Assembly (NCBI RefSeq): GCF_046630445.1
Contig: NC_092333.1
Span: forward strand, 714,790,001 to 714,854,000
Direction: 5' to 3'
Source: Rutidosis leptorrhynchoides
Taxonomy: Eukaryota; Streptophyta; Magnoliopsida; Asterales; Asteraceae
Length of the DNA stretch: 64,000 nucleotides
The notes beneath the pieces are model-generated. The model did not search any database and was not told the DNA's origin. It was given only the letters and a program-made list of their open reading frames with translations. Positions 24,888 through 35,129 of this stretch are shown here, one piece after another. A program made the position numbers and the translations under genes. The stretch's first letter is position 1. Every line of letters begins with the position of its first letter.

Positions 24888-27436
24888 TGTAAGACCCAAA
24901 TATTTATTGTACATAATGTATTTATGGTGTACAATGCGTGTATGAAGTGTACGTGTTGCTTGCTCGAACGCCGAAGGAAACTGGACATTGTCTGAAGTGA
25001 CAAGGTGTGTATGTATCTTTTCAACCCCAAATAAAGTTTGTGTTGATGTTTCAAAGCCTTACCATTGGAAAGGAAATCTTATTACGTTTCCAACGATATT
25101 TGATTCATCGAAAACGGAGTTACGGTCAAAAAGTTATGGCCAAAACAAGTTTCTGAAAACTGACCTGTAGGTTGGAGCGGCGCTCCACCTTTCGGCACGG
25201 CGCGCCGAACCCGTATGATGCAATTTTCAGCCTTTTTAAAAGGTTTAAATGAGGGGTACTTTGGTCTTTTCATTTAGGGTCGGTTTAGGGTCATCAAAAC
25301 TGATCTAGAGCTCCATTGGAGCTCATTTTCACTCATCAAACACTCTCATCTTCAAACCCTAGAGTGAGAGGAGAGTTTTAGAGAGAGAGAGAGCTCCAAT
25401 TGGAGAAAAAGAAGGGTGTTTCGGGTCAAACCTCAGGTATTAAAGTTGTTCTACTCGTCAACGGCGTCATTTTGGCGGTATTGGTAAGTTCAAACTCCGA
25501 ACTTCATCTTTGTAATTTGATATTCAAGTTTAGGGTTTTGAACTAGTTAGTTATAAAACTCATTTAGGAGGTGAAATGGGTAATTGTAACTAGTTATGGT
25601 TGATGTTGGTGGGTTTGGGTTGGTTAATGATTTAACCATGTTTAAGACTTGTAAATGGTGTATAATCACTAGTGTTAGTGATTATTGGTGTTTTGGAAAC
25701 CATTAGGGTTCTTATGGTTGACTAATTTTGACTAGAGTCAAAATTAGGGTTTGTTGGTGATTATGACTCAATTGCCGATTTAATAAGGTTTATAAACTTA
25801 AAATGGATTAAGTTGAAGTATAGAACCGAGTTAAATATGTTTTGGTGTCAAAACTTGCTAATGGCGTGATATTGACTTCTTATGGGTCAAATTAGGGTTT
25901 AAGTGTCATTTTGGGCAAGATAGGTGTTTAACACCTATGTTTGGGTTTGATTGGCATATTAGGACCATTCTCACTTGTGTTAGTGATTATTTGTTAGTGT
26001 GGGCGCGATTTGTGCTTGGAAGTGCATTTGGGTCGAAATTGCACTAGTTGTCAATTTGGGTTGATTTGTATATCCACCCTAATTGTGTTACTTGTTATGT
26101 GATAAATGGAATAGGTACATTCCATCGGCAATTGCGGATTATTCGGTGGCATTCTTCAAGGCGACAAGGTGAGTGGAATATTTATACATGTATGTATGTG
26201 GTTTATTTACTCTTACGCGATGTGGGCCTTAGGCGCCACATCGTGAGTATTGGGCGTTGTGTCACGAGACGGTGACTTATTGAGGTTATGTGTGAAGAGG
26301 ATTATGTGTCGGTAGTGTCTCGTTAGGAGACTCTTAAGTCGGTGACACCTCACGGTGGTTCACGAGGCGGTGACCCTTAGTAGTTGGTTGGTGTTTCACA
26401 AGTCGGTGGCACCATAAGTTGGGGAAGTGATTCACGAGACGGTATTACTTCATAGTGTCCACAAGTCGGTGACACTAGGTGGTGCTTCACAAGTCGGTGA
26501 TGCCACATGGAGGTTCACAAGTCGGTGACCTTGTATGTATTGGCGGGTGATTCACAAGTCGGTGACACCCTATAGTGCTTCACAAGTCGGTGACACTTAT
26601 TGGTGGCGCTTCACAAGTCGGTGATGTCACATGGCGTTCACAAGTCGGTGACCCATAGATATTGGTGGGTAGTTCACAAGTCGGTGACACCCTTTGGTGA
26701 TTCACAAGTCGGTGACACCTTATGATGAGTCACAAGTCGGTGACATCATACGAGTGAGACTCGACGTTATTGGTCGTCTACAAGTCGGTAGTGCCATAGC
26801 GGGGAACGGTATGTTATATTTATGCATTGTTGTGATTTAGTATATTATTGTGACGATTTATATACTAACGTTGTTGCTAGTCGTATGTTTGGTGTTGCTA
26901 GCTCGTTTATGCTTTTTGTTTGCATGGTATTGTAAGTGGATGCGTGTAGGTAAATTAAATATGTATATGTATAAGTATTGCATTCACTAAGCGTTAGCTT
27001 ACCCTCTCGTTGTTTACCTTTTTATAGATTTGCATGAATGCGGTGGCTCATGTAAGCGTGGGACTAGTGGACTCGCGTAGTTGCTTTAGAAGGCTTGCTT
27101 TTGGATTGATTAGGATTGGGTAGCATATCCCCAATCGCCATGCTCGGCCTTTATTTTGTATTACAAATCATGTGGTTGAAAACTTGTATTTTCGTACGAA
27201 AGTTGTAAAACGGCCGATGTGGGCCCGGTCTTCGTAAAACTAATTTTATTAATGGGACGTGTTAGTTCTACATATATTAATGTATGGTTAAAAGCGTTTT
27301 GTCTAAATACGTCGGGAAGTGGTCAAACATTTTCGCATTTCATGACTTTTTGGACAGGCCAGTTTAGCGCGCCGGCAAAAAAAAAATTAATTGATATTTC
27401 CGCGTGATCGTTTGTATTACGGGTTGGGATGTTACA
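24888..27436 (+). repeat. 3' LTR of the non-coding LTR element
   Basis: 2549 bases, nearly identical to the 5' LTR; the main length difference is the GC-rich block near the end. Confidence 0.9.
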
Positions 27437-27784
27437 TTTTTCGGTAAAGAGGTTGTGTTAAAGGAAACGAAATGGATGACTAAAGACAATCAAATTGACT
27501 GTGGTATTTTTGCTATGAGACACATGGAATGCAACAGAGGAGAAGAGAAGTGGTATTGTGGATTAGTGGATGAATCAAATTTTCAGAAAAAGCAGCTTAC
27601 GAGCCTGAGATCGCATTATGCACTTAAGATTTTGACACACGATTTGAATGAACTAAAATCAAAGTTTTTGCAGAAAATGAAGAGTTATGAAGAAACAACA
27701 AGTGATAAAATCAAGAAGCAGACTGTGGACAAGGCGAAGGCACAAGCACTGAACAAGATTGATAAATGGCATAAGAGAAAATAG

Positions 27785-28532
27785 AATGTATTCTATTTCA
27801 TCATTAGTATGTAAAACAATTTATATTTTGAATTTTGTGTTAACCGTATTGTGAATCATTTAGCATGATATATTAACGGTATTTTGTAAATCGTTTAACC
27901 TGCGTATTATAAGATATTATATTGATGTTACTTAGTTAATATGGTTCACATTAATATTTTACTAGTTACACGCTTTGTTATATGTAAAGTAAATTGCACC
28001 AGTTGGTTATTATATACATTAATCGTTTTCTACTTAGCGATTTTGTAATCGTTGACTGAATTACACTAATTGATGCATACAGTATACACATTTGATGTTA
28101 AATAAGATGAAACTAACTACCATATTGATTAAAAAGTCCAAGGCTAAGTAACATTACATGCATTGAATATTATGTACTAAGTAAACTTAATACATAATAA
28201 CATTACATACATTGAATATTATGCATTAAGTAAACTTAATACATACTAACATTACATACATTGAATATTGTGTATTAAGTAAACTTAATACATGCTAACA
28301 TTACATACATTGCATATTATGTTTTAAGCATGAATTGAACATTAAGTATTAAGCATGATGACATAATAACTGTTGGTATAAGTAAACATATGAGATGCAA
28401 TAATACTCGATCTAAAACATAAACACATTTGAGTCTGAAAAACTTAAAACATTCAATGTAAGTAATGGTATGATCTTTAATAACACGTAGTCTAAAACAT
28501 GTAAAAATTAAGGATAAAAAAACAATAAACAA
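27785..28532. other. Spacer between ULP1 copy B and the transposase gene, with a tandem repeat
   Basis: Convergent 3' ends of the two genes. At 28148-28325 a unit of about 56 bases (acattacatacattgaatatt, then aagtaaacttaatacat) is repeated three and a half times. No gene seen; polyadenylation signals for both neighbours must lie here. Confidence 0.7.
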
Positions 28533-31500
28533 TCAATCTTGAGATTCACCAACTTCTTCATGTTGTTCATCCATCGCGTCATAGTCTTCGTCATCTTCAT
28601 CAACAAGCTTCATCTTTTGTTTACCAGCATTTCTTTTGTCACAACTTCTCCTATTATGACCAAGAATACCACATTTTTTGCATGCCCTCTGCTTCTTACC
28701 ATTTCTCTCAACAGTAGGTAAGTATCTCTTGTTACTACTCTCACCTTTGTTACTTCTCTCACCTTTGTTACGCACGCCCTTTGGACCATGAACATTAGCA
28801 AGAGCATGCCTAGGGAAACCATACAACTGCTCAATTGTAGCAAATCTAGAAGGCGCTGTATCATCATTCGTATTAAAAAATTCACTAATAAACACATCAA
28901 ACTTGTCTCTTAACAGCTCAAGTTTTTCAGTATCATCCTTCAAGAAAAAGAGTGCTTTTCTAAATTTATTGAGCAGCTCTTTCTTAACCCTATAAGATGC
29001 AACAAATGGATTTAACTCAGAAGCTATGGAATTGAATACTTCAGACGCTCCCTTTGACCATCTCTTCAGAATATATCGATCAGGAATAGCATGAACTTCA
29101 TTTATATAATAAACAACGAAAACATGACGACACAAACGTCCTTCACGTACAAACAACAAACACGAGCAATCACATTCAAATGTCTTCTCATTAAATTCAA
29201 CCTGGAAAACAAAAATTGGAATGCAAACATTTAAAAATAATTTAAACAGCAAAACATGCATCACAGATAATTATATTAAAACAAACATAAAAAGTTGAAA
29301 ATATTGTATACTTACATCGTAATCCCACTTAGGACGTGGTTCAGGAAACTTTTCTTGAATTACACAAATTAGCTTATCTCCTTCAACTCTAGAATTTGTT
29401 TGATAGAATGAAGAGGAAGATCTGCAGATTTCATCTTGAATAAGTAAAAAAACACTAGGGGTATATATATCCCTAGCATGTTTCTCAATGCGCCGAGTTG
29501 TTGCAAGTTTAACCAATTTGTTCTCCATTTTATATTCAAGAAGACGATTAGTATGTCTTTGCCTTTCCTTTGTCGCCTCAAACCTTGAATAAAAATCAAC
29601 TAAAGTAGAACATCTATTCTTGCATTTACTGAAAAATGCATTCTCACTCTCTGAAAGTGAAGAACTTCTCATCAAAGCATTCATAGGGGTATCCATGAAG
29701 AAGCATGGTACCCGCATTTCTTTAATTTTGTACATGTCATTGAACCATCTAACTTCATGCAATTTATAGTCATCAATCAATGATTTTCAACGAGTCTCAA
29801 ACTTTTCAGGTGTTTGTTGCTGATTCCAGAAAATTAAATTCATACGATCCTTAAAATTAGGAGTATCATACAATTCGTGGCCAACCTAAAAAAATATAAA
29901 ACTAACATAAAAAAAGTTGAAAAAAAGGCAAGTAATAAAAAGTAAGAAAACAAAAAGTTAAAAACATAAAACCTTATCACGCAGCTTGGAACTTATATGC
30001 CACATGCACAATCGGTGTTTTGCATGTTTAAATTTCAAATCAATAGTCTCTTTCATTGCAGGATCATGATCGGTGACAACTAATGAAGGTTCATTCTCAA
30101 AAGTTTTCAAGAAACAGTCTAGAAACCAGTTAAACGTTTCAATACTTTCACCAGTAAGTAGAGCAGCACCAAAATACACAAGTTTCTTATGATTATCAAT
30201 TCCAGTAAGAGGAACAAACACCATCTTGTACCTGAAATACAATTTAACATAATTAATAATAATATTACACACGTTGAATGTTAACAGAATAAATTAATAA
30301 AAACAAAAGTAAAGACTTACGTTTGTCTTGTAAGTTGCATCAAAAGACACGATATCACCAAACTCTTGATAATTAACTTTAGAGACATAATCAGACCAAA
30401 ATACTCCAAGTAAAGTACCATCATTACCACATTTATACTCGCAAGTGAAGTTTGGTAAAACTTCTTGCTTCCGAAGAAGATTCTCTATAAAAATGTGTGC
30501 ATCACTTTCACCTACATACCGATTCATGTCACGCCTAAAGTTTTGAAAATCAACAGAAGAAGGACCAACCAGACTAAAACCACCATTAAGATCTGAGATA
30601 ATGTTATAAGCTGTAGTAGCACCAACATTAGATTTAGTATTTAAATCAAACAACATTTGCGCATCGTCTAAAACAATCCTTCTGTTTATCTTCATTTGCT
30701 GTCTATTACCTACAGAAACTAACTTATGATTGTGACCTTCATAGAACTTCCAAATCATCACCTTATCACCAACTAACTTACATCTAAGAGATGCAGAACA
30801 ACCAGTCTTGATTGTGGAAACTTTACGAATAAGAGGTTTTTTTCCTTCTTTCTTTTCTTCCTTTTATCAGCTTTAGAAAGTTCAACATTAGATTCACTAT
30901 TACCATCAACATCAACTTCTGAGTCACCTTCAACATCACCTTCCACACCACCTTCAACTGAATCTTTAACAATAGGTATATTAAAATCTACAAGAGAATC
31001 ATAAGCGAGATGCCTAGAAGTACCGGATCTATTACAACAAAAAACCTTGTAAATATCAATCCCAGGTGCATTTCTATTTTGCGAAGATCTTTTAGTATCA
31101 AATCCACCAGCCTCGCCATAGGACTCATAAAACAACTGACATGCATCATACGATTAAAAGAAAGTACCAATAACAGGTTTCAAATGATCAGGAACAACAG
31201 GTAAATATTCTTGTGAACCATCAACACTTTCTCTAATTATTGAAGAAATATCAAGTTGTTCAACAATTGCTCCAGAACCTAAAAATACAAAATATTGATC
31301 ATGCAATGTTATTAGCAATATATTTATTATTGGTGAACAGAAACATATCATAAACCCTAAAAAACAATAAAAAAGAAAAGAAAATATATAATAATAATAA
31401 ACATATGTAATGTTCATAAGAAAATCATGTATTGAAATTAGAAAAAAACAATTCACATTAAAACGTGCAGGGCATGTAATGTTTTTAGAAAAATATTTAT

Positions 31501-31905
31501 CATTGATGAACAGAAACATTACATAAACCATAAAATAAAAAGAAACAGCAGACAATAGATAATAAAATTCATCATATGTAATGTTCATAAGAAAATAAAG
31601 TATTAAAAGCAGGAAAAACAAAGTCACATTAATACATGCAACGCATGTAATGTTATTAAAAATATTCATTATTAATGCACTGAAACATAACATAAACCCT
31701 AAAATAGAAGCAAACAACAGAAAACAGATAACAGATAGTAATATTCATCATACGTAAAGAAAACTAAAAAATAATGAATGTAAATCAGAAAACACGTACA
31801 TTCAGTATCAGACTGTGCAGAATCGAAACCAGATGAAGCAGCGACAGAAGTAGAACCTTCAACACGAGAGGTAGAATCTGAAGTACAAATAGAACTAGAA
31901 GCCAT
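28533..31905 (-). pseudogene. FAR1/MuDR-type MULE transposase, broken
   Basis: Minus-strand gene, start ATG at 31905, several exons (31905-31800, then from 31278 to about 30303, 30256 to about 29970, about 29884 to 29312, and 29202-28536). Domains in order: FAR1-type zinc-binding region (YESYGEAGGF, KTGCSASLRCKL, YEGHNHK); DDE transposase core with first Asp in SFDATYKTN, second in VVTDHDPAM, HRLCMWH, and Glu in LSESENAFFSK; SWIM zinc finger (CDCSCLLFVREGRLCRHVF); CCHC knuckle (CKKCGILGHNRRSC); acidic tail. All three DDE residues are visible. It is broken by in-frame stops at 31154-31156 and 29787-29789 and by a frame change in a purine run near 30840-30850. Intron ends follow GT-AG where I could read them. 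Such proteins bind the element ends and catalyse cut-and-paste transposition. Confidence 0.85.
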
Positions 31906-32325
31906 CGCAAACCTTGATTACACATAAAAAAAGTAAAAATGTATCAGATACGAAAGATATAGAACTAAATTGAGCAAAAAAAACGAATCAGATGAATATA
32001 TAAACCGTAACTCAAACGTTTATGATGAAGACGAAATCACTGAAAAATTGTATGAAGAATCGTAATTGAATATTGACGAAGAGAGAACGAAACCCTAAAT
32101 CAATGATGATCGACGAAAAAACAAAATCAATTATATCAGTTAATAAAAGGAAAAAAGGAAGGAAAAAAAAAAGAATTACGAAATTACGAAAAAAATAAAA
32201 GTAATTATGAAATGACGAAATTACCCTTTCAATACAAATAAAGGATAAGGTCAGGAAGCTGGAACAAGAAGAGGAGGTGGCATATTACGGGCTGTTGGAT
32301 CAAAAATCGAGGGTGGGATCATGAG
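31906..32325. promoter_or_regulatory. Transposase 5' region inside the MULE
   Basis: About 420 bases between the transposase ATG and the right terminal repeat. Purine-rich on the plus strand, no open gene; it should contain the transposase promoter, but no specific box is convincing. Confidence 0.4.
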
Positions 32326-32363
32326 CTTCCCCCTTCTCCCCTAAAAATCACTTCCCTCTTGAT
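32326..32363 (-). repeat. MULE right terminal inverted repeat
   Basis: Reverse complement of the left repeat over 38 bases with a single mismatch. The element probably ends at 32370-32371, directly against a TA microsatellite. Confidence 0.85.
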
Positions 32364-32370
32364 TATATCC

Positions 32371-32371
<1 letters not shown>

Positions 32372-32448
<77 letters not shown>

Positions 32449-32461
32449 GTATGTATATATA

Positions 32462-32492
<31 letters not shown>
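32372..32492. repeat. (TA)n(TG)n(GA)n microsatellite, right half
   Basis: About 30 TA units, interspersed tatg words, then TG and GA runs. With 9395-9474 it appears to be one original microsatellite split by the MULE. Confidence 0.9.
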
Positions 32493-33070
32493 TAAGGGTC
32501 TAACACGATTCACCATGACACTTTTGTAAATACCCCAAACTTTAGGGGTCTTTTGCTAAATTCTTTTTTTATAAAACTTTTTTTAATTATCATTTTATAA
32601 GTTTTTTTTAACTTTCTTTTCTCCTTCCTTTTTTATATCTTTATTATTATAACATCTAATGATCATTAATCGTTTTTTACCGTTCAATTAACTGATCGTT
32701 GACCGACTCGTTTTTTGTTTTGTAAATGTTTCTTTAACCGATCAAAATCATCTCATAGTGAAGCGCTTTGTATCCTTGATAAAAACTAAAAACCAAATCA
32801 AAGAGTAGAAGTTATGAACGATAGCAATTAATTTTCTCTTAATGATTATATAGATATAGATAATGTGCGTTTTGGGTTCAAGTTACGTACTAATAAGAAT
32901 AAAATATAACTATTGAAAAAATATATAGACATTTGATGGTAAAGCATGGTGATCAGTTTCCGATTTCGATGCCTTAATCGCCTGAATCGGTCCCTAACTC
33001 CCTAACGACATAGATTCACGTGAAGGTGTCCTAAGGACATCCACGCGGCCCTAGTCATCAACCAAATTCA
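32493..33070. other. Unassigned AT-rich DNA
   Basis: No gene or known repeat recognised. Contains T-rich runs and a ccccaaactttaggggt near-palindrome at about 32533. Confidence 0.3.
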
Positions 33071-34111
33071 AATTATGAAAACTCAACAGTTGGGCTGCAC
33101 TTAATCAACGGGCCAAACAATGCTAATGGACCGTATTTTAAGGAGGTGAAGTTGGATAATTTTCATGAGTTCTGTGCTAGCGGTCCAATTAAAAAAGAAT
33201 CTACCGAACCAAATAAAGGTTCCATAAATTATATTCTGGGGGTGCAAGACGTTTTTGATTCTTCGGTCATAAATGAAAGGACTGCATTAGATTGCAAGGA
33301 AAACGAAAAACACCAGTTCAATTAATGCTAGTTTGCCAAATTCATCGATAGCTCATTTCGACGTACAAAGAAGATAGAGTCTTAATATATTTTGATAAGC
33401 ACCATTTTATTAAATACATTCGAATTATTAAAAAGTAACTGTACCTTAAAAGAAATCGAGAGGGACTTAAATGTTGTGAACGGGTTACACTTGTCAATTC
33501 AATATGATGAAGAATTGAGATGATATCCAGTGGCGGAAGCAGTAAATTTTTTCACCGGGGGCGAAATTTTTTTTTAAAGCGTAGCAATTTTTTTTGGTAA
33601 AATATGGAGATTTTTGAGAAAAATTTGAACGTTTTTGAGCAAAATTTGAAAGTTTTTTTGGCAAAATTTAGAGGTTTTGGGGCAAAATATGAAGGCTTTT
33701 AGGGCAAATTATGGAGAGTCATGGACAAAATAAAAAATCTACCGGGAGCAAAATTGAAAAATTCAAAATTTTTACACTAAAAATGGCAAATCCACTGGGG
33801 GCGGCTGCCCCTTCTGCCCCTTAAAATTACCGCCCCTGATGATATTGTTAATGAAGACGTTGAAGGGGATGAATATACAACCTCGGACTAGGACTCGGAA
33901 TCTTAGTTGCCTTTGGTTTGGGTTTTAGGTTTTTGTCTAGTGATAATTAGTCTCGCGGTTTCATGAGTCAATGATTCTCGTTTTTTTTTTTCAATCGTGA
34001 CTCTTCTTTCATGGTGTATAATGTCCCTAGCGTTAGATACTTTTTAGAGTCGTTGTAATTCTAGCTTCTTAGTTTTTTTTTTTTAATAAAAATATTATTT
34101 GCCTTTAGAAA
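33071..34111 (+). pseudogene. Coding-like fragment with LINE-type 3' tail
   Basis: A frame at about 33077-33325 is open (GLHLINGPNNANG, YFKEVKLDNFHEF) and coding-like sequence resumes at 33424-33525 and again after 33838 (DDIVNEDVEGDEY), on either side of a MITE. The stretch ends with ttaataaaaatattatttgcctttagaaaag-like sequence, the style of plant L1 LINE 3' ends. Several stops are present. I do not recognise the protein; a LINE ORF1 end is one option, a host gene fragment another. Confidence 0.4.
33528..33838. mobile_element. hAT-type MITE, 311 bp
   Basis: Ends CAGTGGCGGA and (inverted) CAGGGGCGGT form imperfect terminal repeats. The flanks ATGATATC (33520-33527) and ATGATATT (33839-33846) make an 8-bp target duplication with one mismatch, the hAT length. 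Interior is low-complexity (gcaaaatttga repeats) and non-coding. Confidence 0.75.
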
Positions 34112-34824
34112 AGATAGACTTCCCACTGAGTTTAGAACCAGTTAACCATATCATACACTTGTACAAATGCATGTTTCACCAAACCATACACTTTGTACAA
34201 ATGCAAAATGCATGTATCACCAAAAATGGCCCATGTTGCAAAATGCATGTATCACAAATGCAAAATGCATGTATCACCGAGCCTGGATCGTATTTATTCC
34301 ATGTTTCCATGGATTAAACATCCACGACCAAAATGTTATAAAGTTTTTGGACTGTAAAAAATGGGCTTAATATATAACTCAAAAATGTCCCATGTTACAA
34401 TAGGGTTTTTTGGTATAAAAACGACTGTTAGCTAACCATTTTATTTTATCTGATTCTCTATAGGCTGCTCCCATAGGAACCGCCTAGAAGCTCGCCCACA
34501 AGGATCCCAATGGCAGCAACTCGCCCAGCCCTCCGCCCAGAGTGTCACCCTGTAAATCGTCTTCTACTTCGTGCATTTCTGAAATTTTTCAGGACGGAAG
34601 GAGTGTATATTTATGTGGTAGTGTTTGCTTTTAAACTTGTACATTTAATTAATTAATGGAAGGAATGAGTGTCATTGTTGGAAATGTTTAATCCTGGGTT
34701 TAGTCCTGAGAAGGAAGTGCTGATGTGGCGCTGATGTGACACTCAGGACTAAGGATGGAGAAGTTCCTTTATTGGGAGCGCTCTTAGTCTCCCATCCTCA
34801 ACTCTTCCCATCCTCTTCCTTGTT
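34112..34824. other. Non-coding DNA with short ATGCATGTATCACC repeats
   Basis: At 34166-34280 the words aaatgcatgtttcacc and aaatgcatgtatcacc recur four times. At 34701-34710 and 34742-34751 a perfect 10-base inverted repeat (tagtcctgag) frames a 31-base loop. No gene recognised. Confidence 0.5.
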
Positions 34825-34950
34825 CTTTGAACCTTTTTTTTTTTTTTTTTTTTTTTAAAGACAAGTTGTTGGCATCGAATACTCTCATTTGCCACGCACG
34901 CACGCGCTTTCGGGCAGGAAACCCGAACCGTATTACAGGGATCCGAACCT
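34825..34950 (-). mobile_element. SINE-like insert
   Basis: Read on the minus strand it carries cgggtttcctgcccg, gcgtgcgtggcaaatgaga and gtattcgatgcc and ends in an A-run (plus-strand T-run 34838-34856). The block order matches the insert in GLR intron 1 (about 52005-52195), so the two are one family. No internal Pol III boxes could be confirmed. Confidence 0.5.
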
Positions 34951-35129
34951 TATATAAAAATCTTTAAAAAATAATAATCTTCAAAATTTACCTATGATAT
35001 TTAAGGGTTTTACATAAAATATCTCTTATATTTAAGAGTTTTACATAAAAGCTATACTTACGAGTGACTACTAAGTTTTCATTTTTTTATACGCTGGGCT
35101 TTATTAATAATTTAATTTTGGCTTGGTCT

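Larger units (their letters stand above)
19860..27436 (+). mobile_element. Non-coding LTR retrotransposon, 7.6 kb, probably Ty3/gypsy-derived
   Basis: Direct LTRs 19860-22446 and 24888-27436 both begin TGTAAGACCC and end GATGTTACA. A 5-bp target duplication TTTTT flanks it (19855-19859 and 27437-27441). A primer site tggtatcagagc follows the 5' LTR at about 22449, and a purine tract (aagtggggaagag) precedes the 3' LTR. The 2.4 kb interior shows no gag or pol domain, so this looks like a non-autonomous large-LTR derivative. By eye the LTRs differ at roughly 1% of sites plus one indel, suggesting an insertion well under one million years old at commonly used plant rates. Structurally whole. Confidence 0.9.
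15119..27784 (+). pseudogene. MULE-borne ULP1-like gene, copy B (split by an LTR element)
   Basis: Plus-strand, many short exons. ATG at 15119 (MAEDNRTIDFKVY), then small exons near 15249-15294, 15571-15618, 15727-15842, 16243-16301, 16435-16521 and from 16643. The N-terminal conserved domain lies at 16980-17340 (EIGFG-like TKIGFGKLLEMKF, ELYGIPIGGD) and continues poorly to 17620. An acidic Glu/Lys-rich linker fills 18287-18860. The C48 peptidase part begins near 19050; VFFPICVEDHYYIIVF (19531-19578) carries the expected catalytic His. The Gln/Cys block DNQIDCGIFAMRHME sits at 27484-27528, beyond the inserted LTR element 19860-27436. An in-frame TAA at 16846-16848 and frame disturbances around 17340-17480 show it was already decaying or has decayed since. 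The last codons end at 27784. Confidence 0.75.
9475..32371. mobile_element. Mutator-like element (MULE) with ULP1-type genes, ~22.9 kb
   Basis: A large DNA transposon bounded by matching terminal inverted repeats (9483-9520 and 32326-32363). Inside are two plus-strand genes with a plant-mobile-domain-like N-terminus and a C48 (ULP1) peptidase C-terminus, and one minus-strand transposase gene with FAR1-type DNA-binding, MULE DDE, SWIM and CCHC domains. MULEs that carry ULP1-like genes are established in plants (for example Kaonashi-type MULEs). Both flanks are TA microsatellite, so the expected 9-11 bp target duplication cannot be resolved. About 7.6 kb is a later LTR insertion, so the MULE proper is about 15.3 kb. 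All three genes carry stops or frame changes, so this copy is not autonomous. Confidence 0.85.

Noticed and set aside
32319-32516. Frame made of Tyr-Ile repeats
   Set aside because: Translation of a TA microsatellite; the same holds for the frames at 54289-54693.
34701-34751. Perfect 10-base inverted repeat, possible terminator or small RNA hairpin
   Set aside because: A single short stem in non-coding plant DNA with no gene next to it; listed only as part of the spacer.
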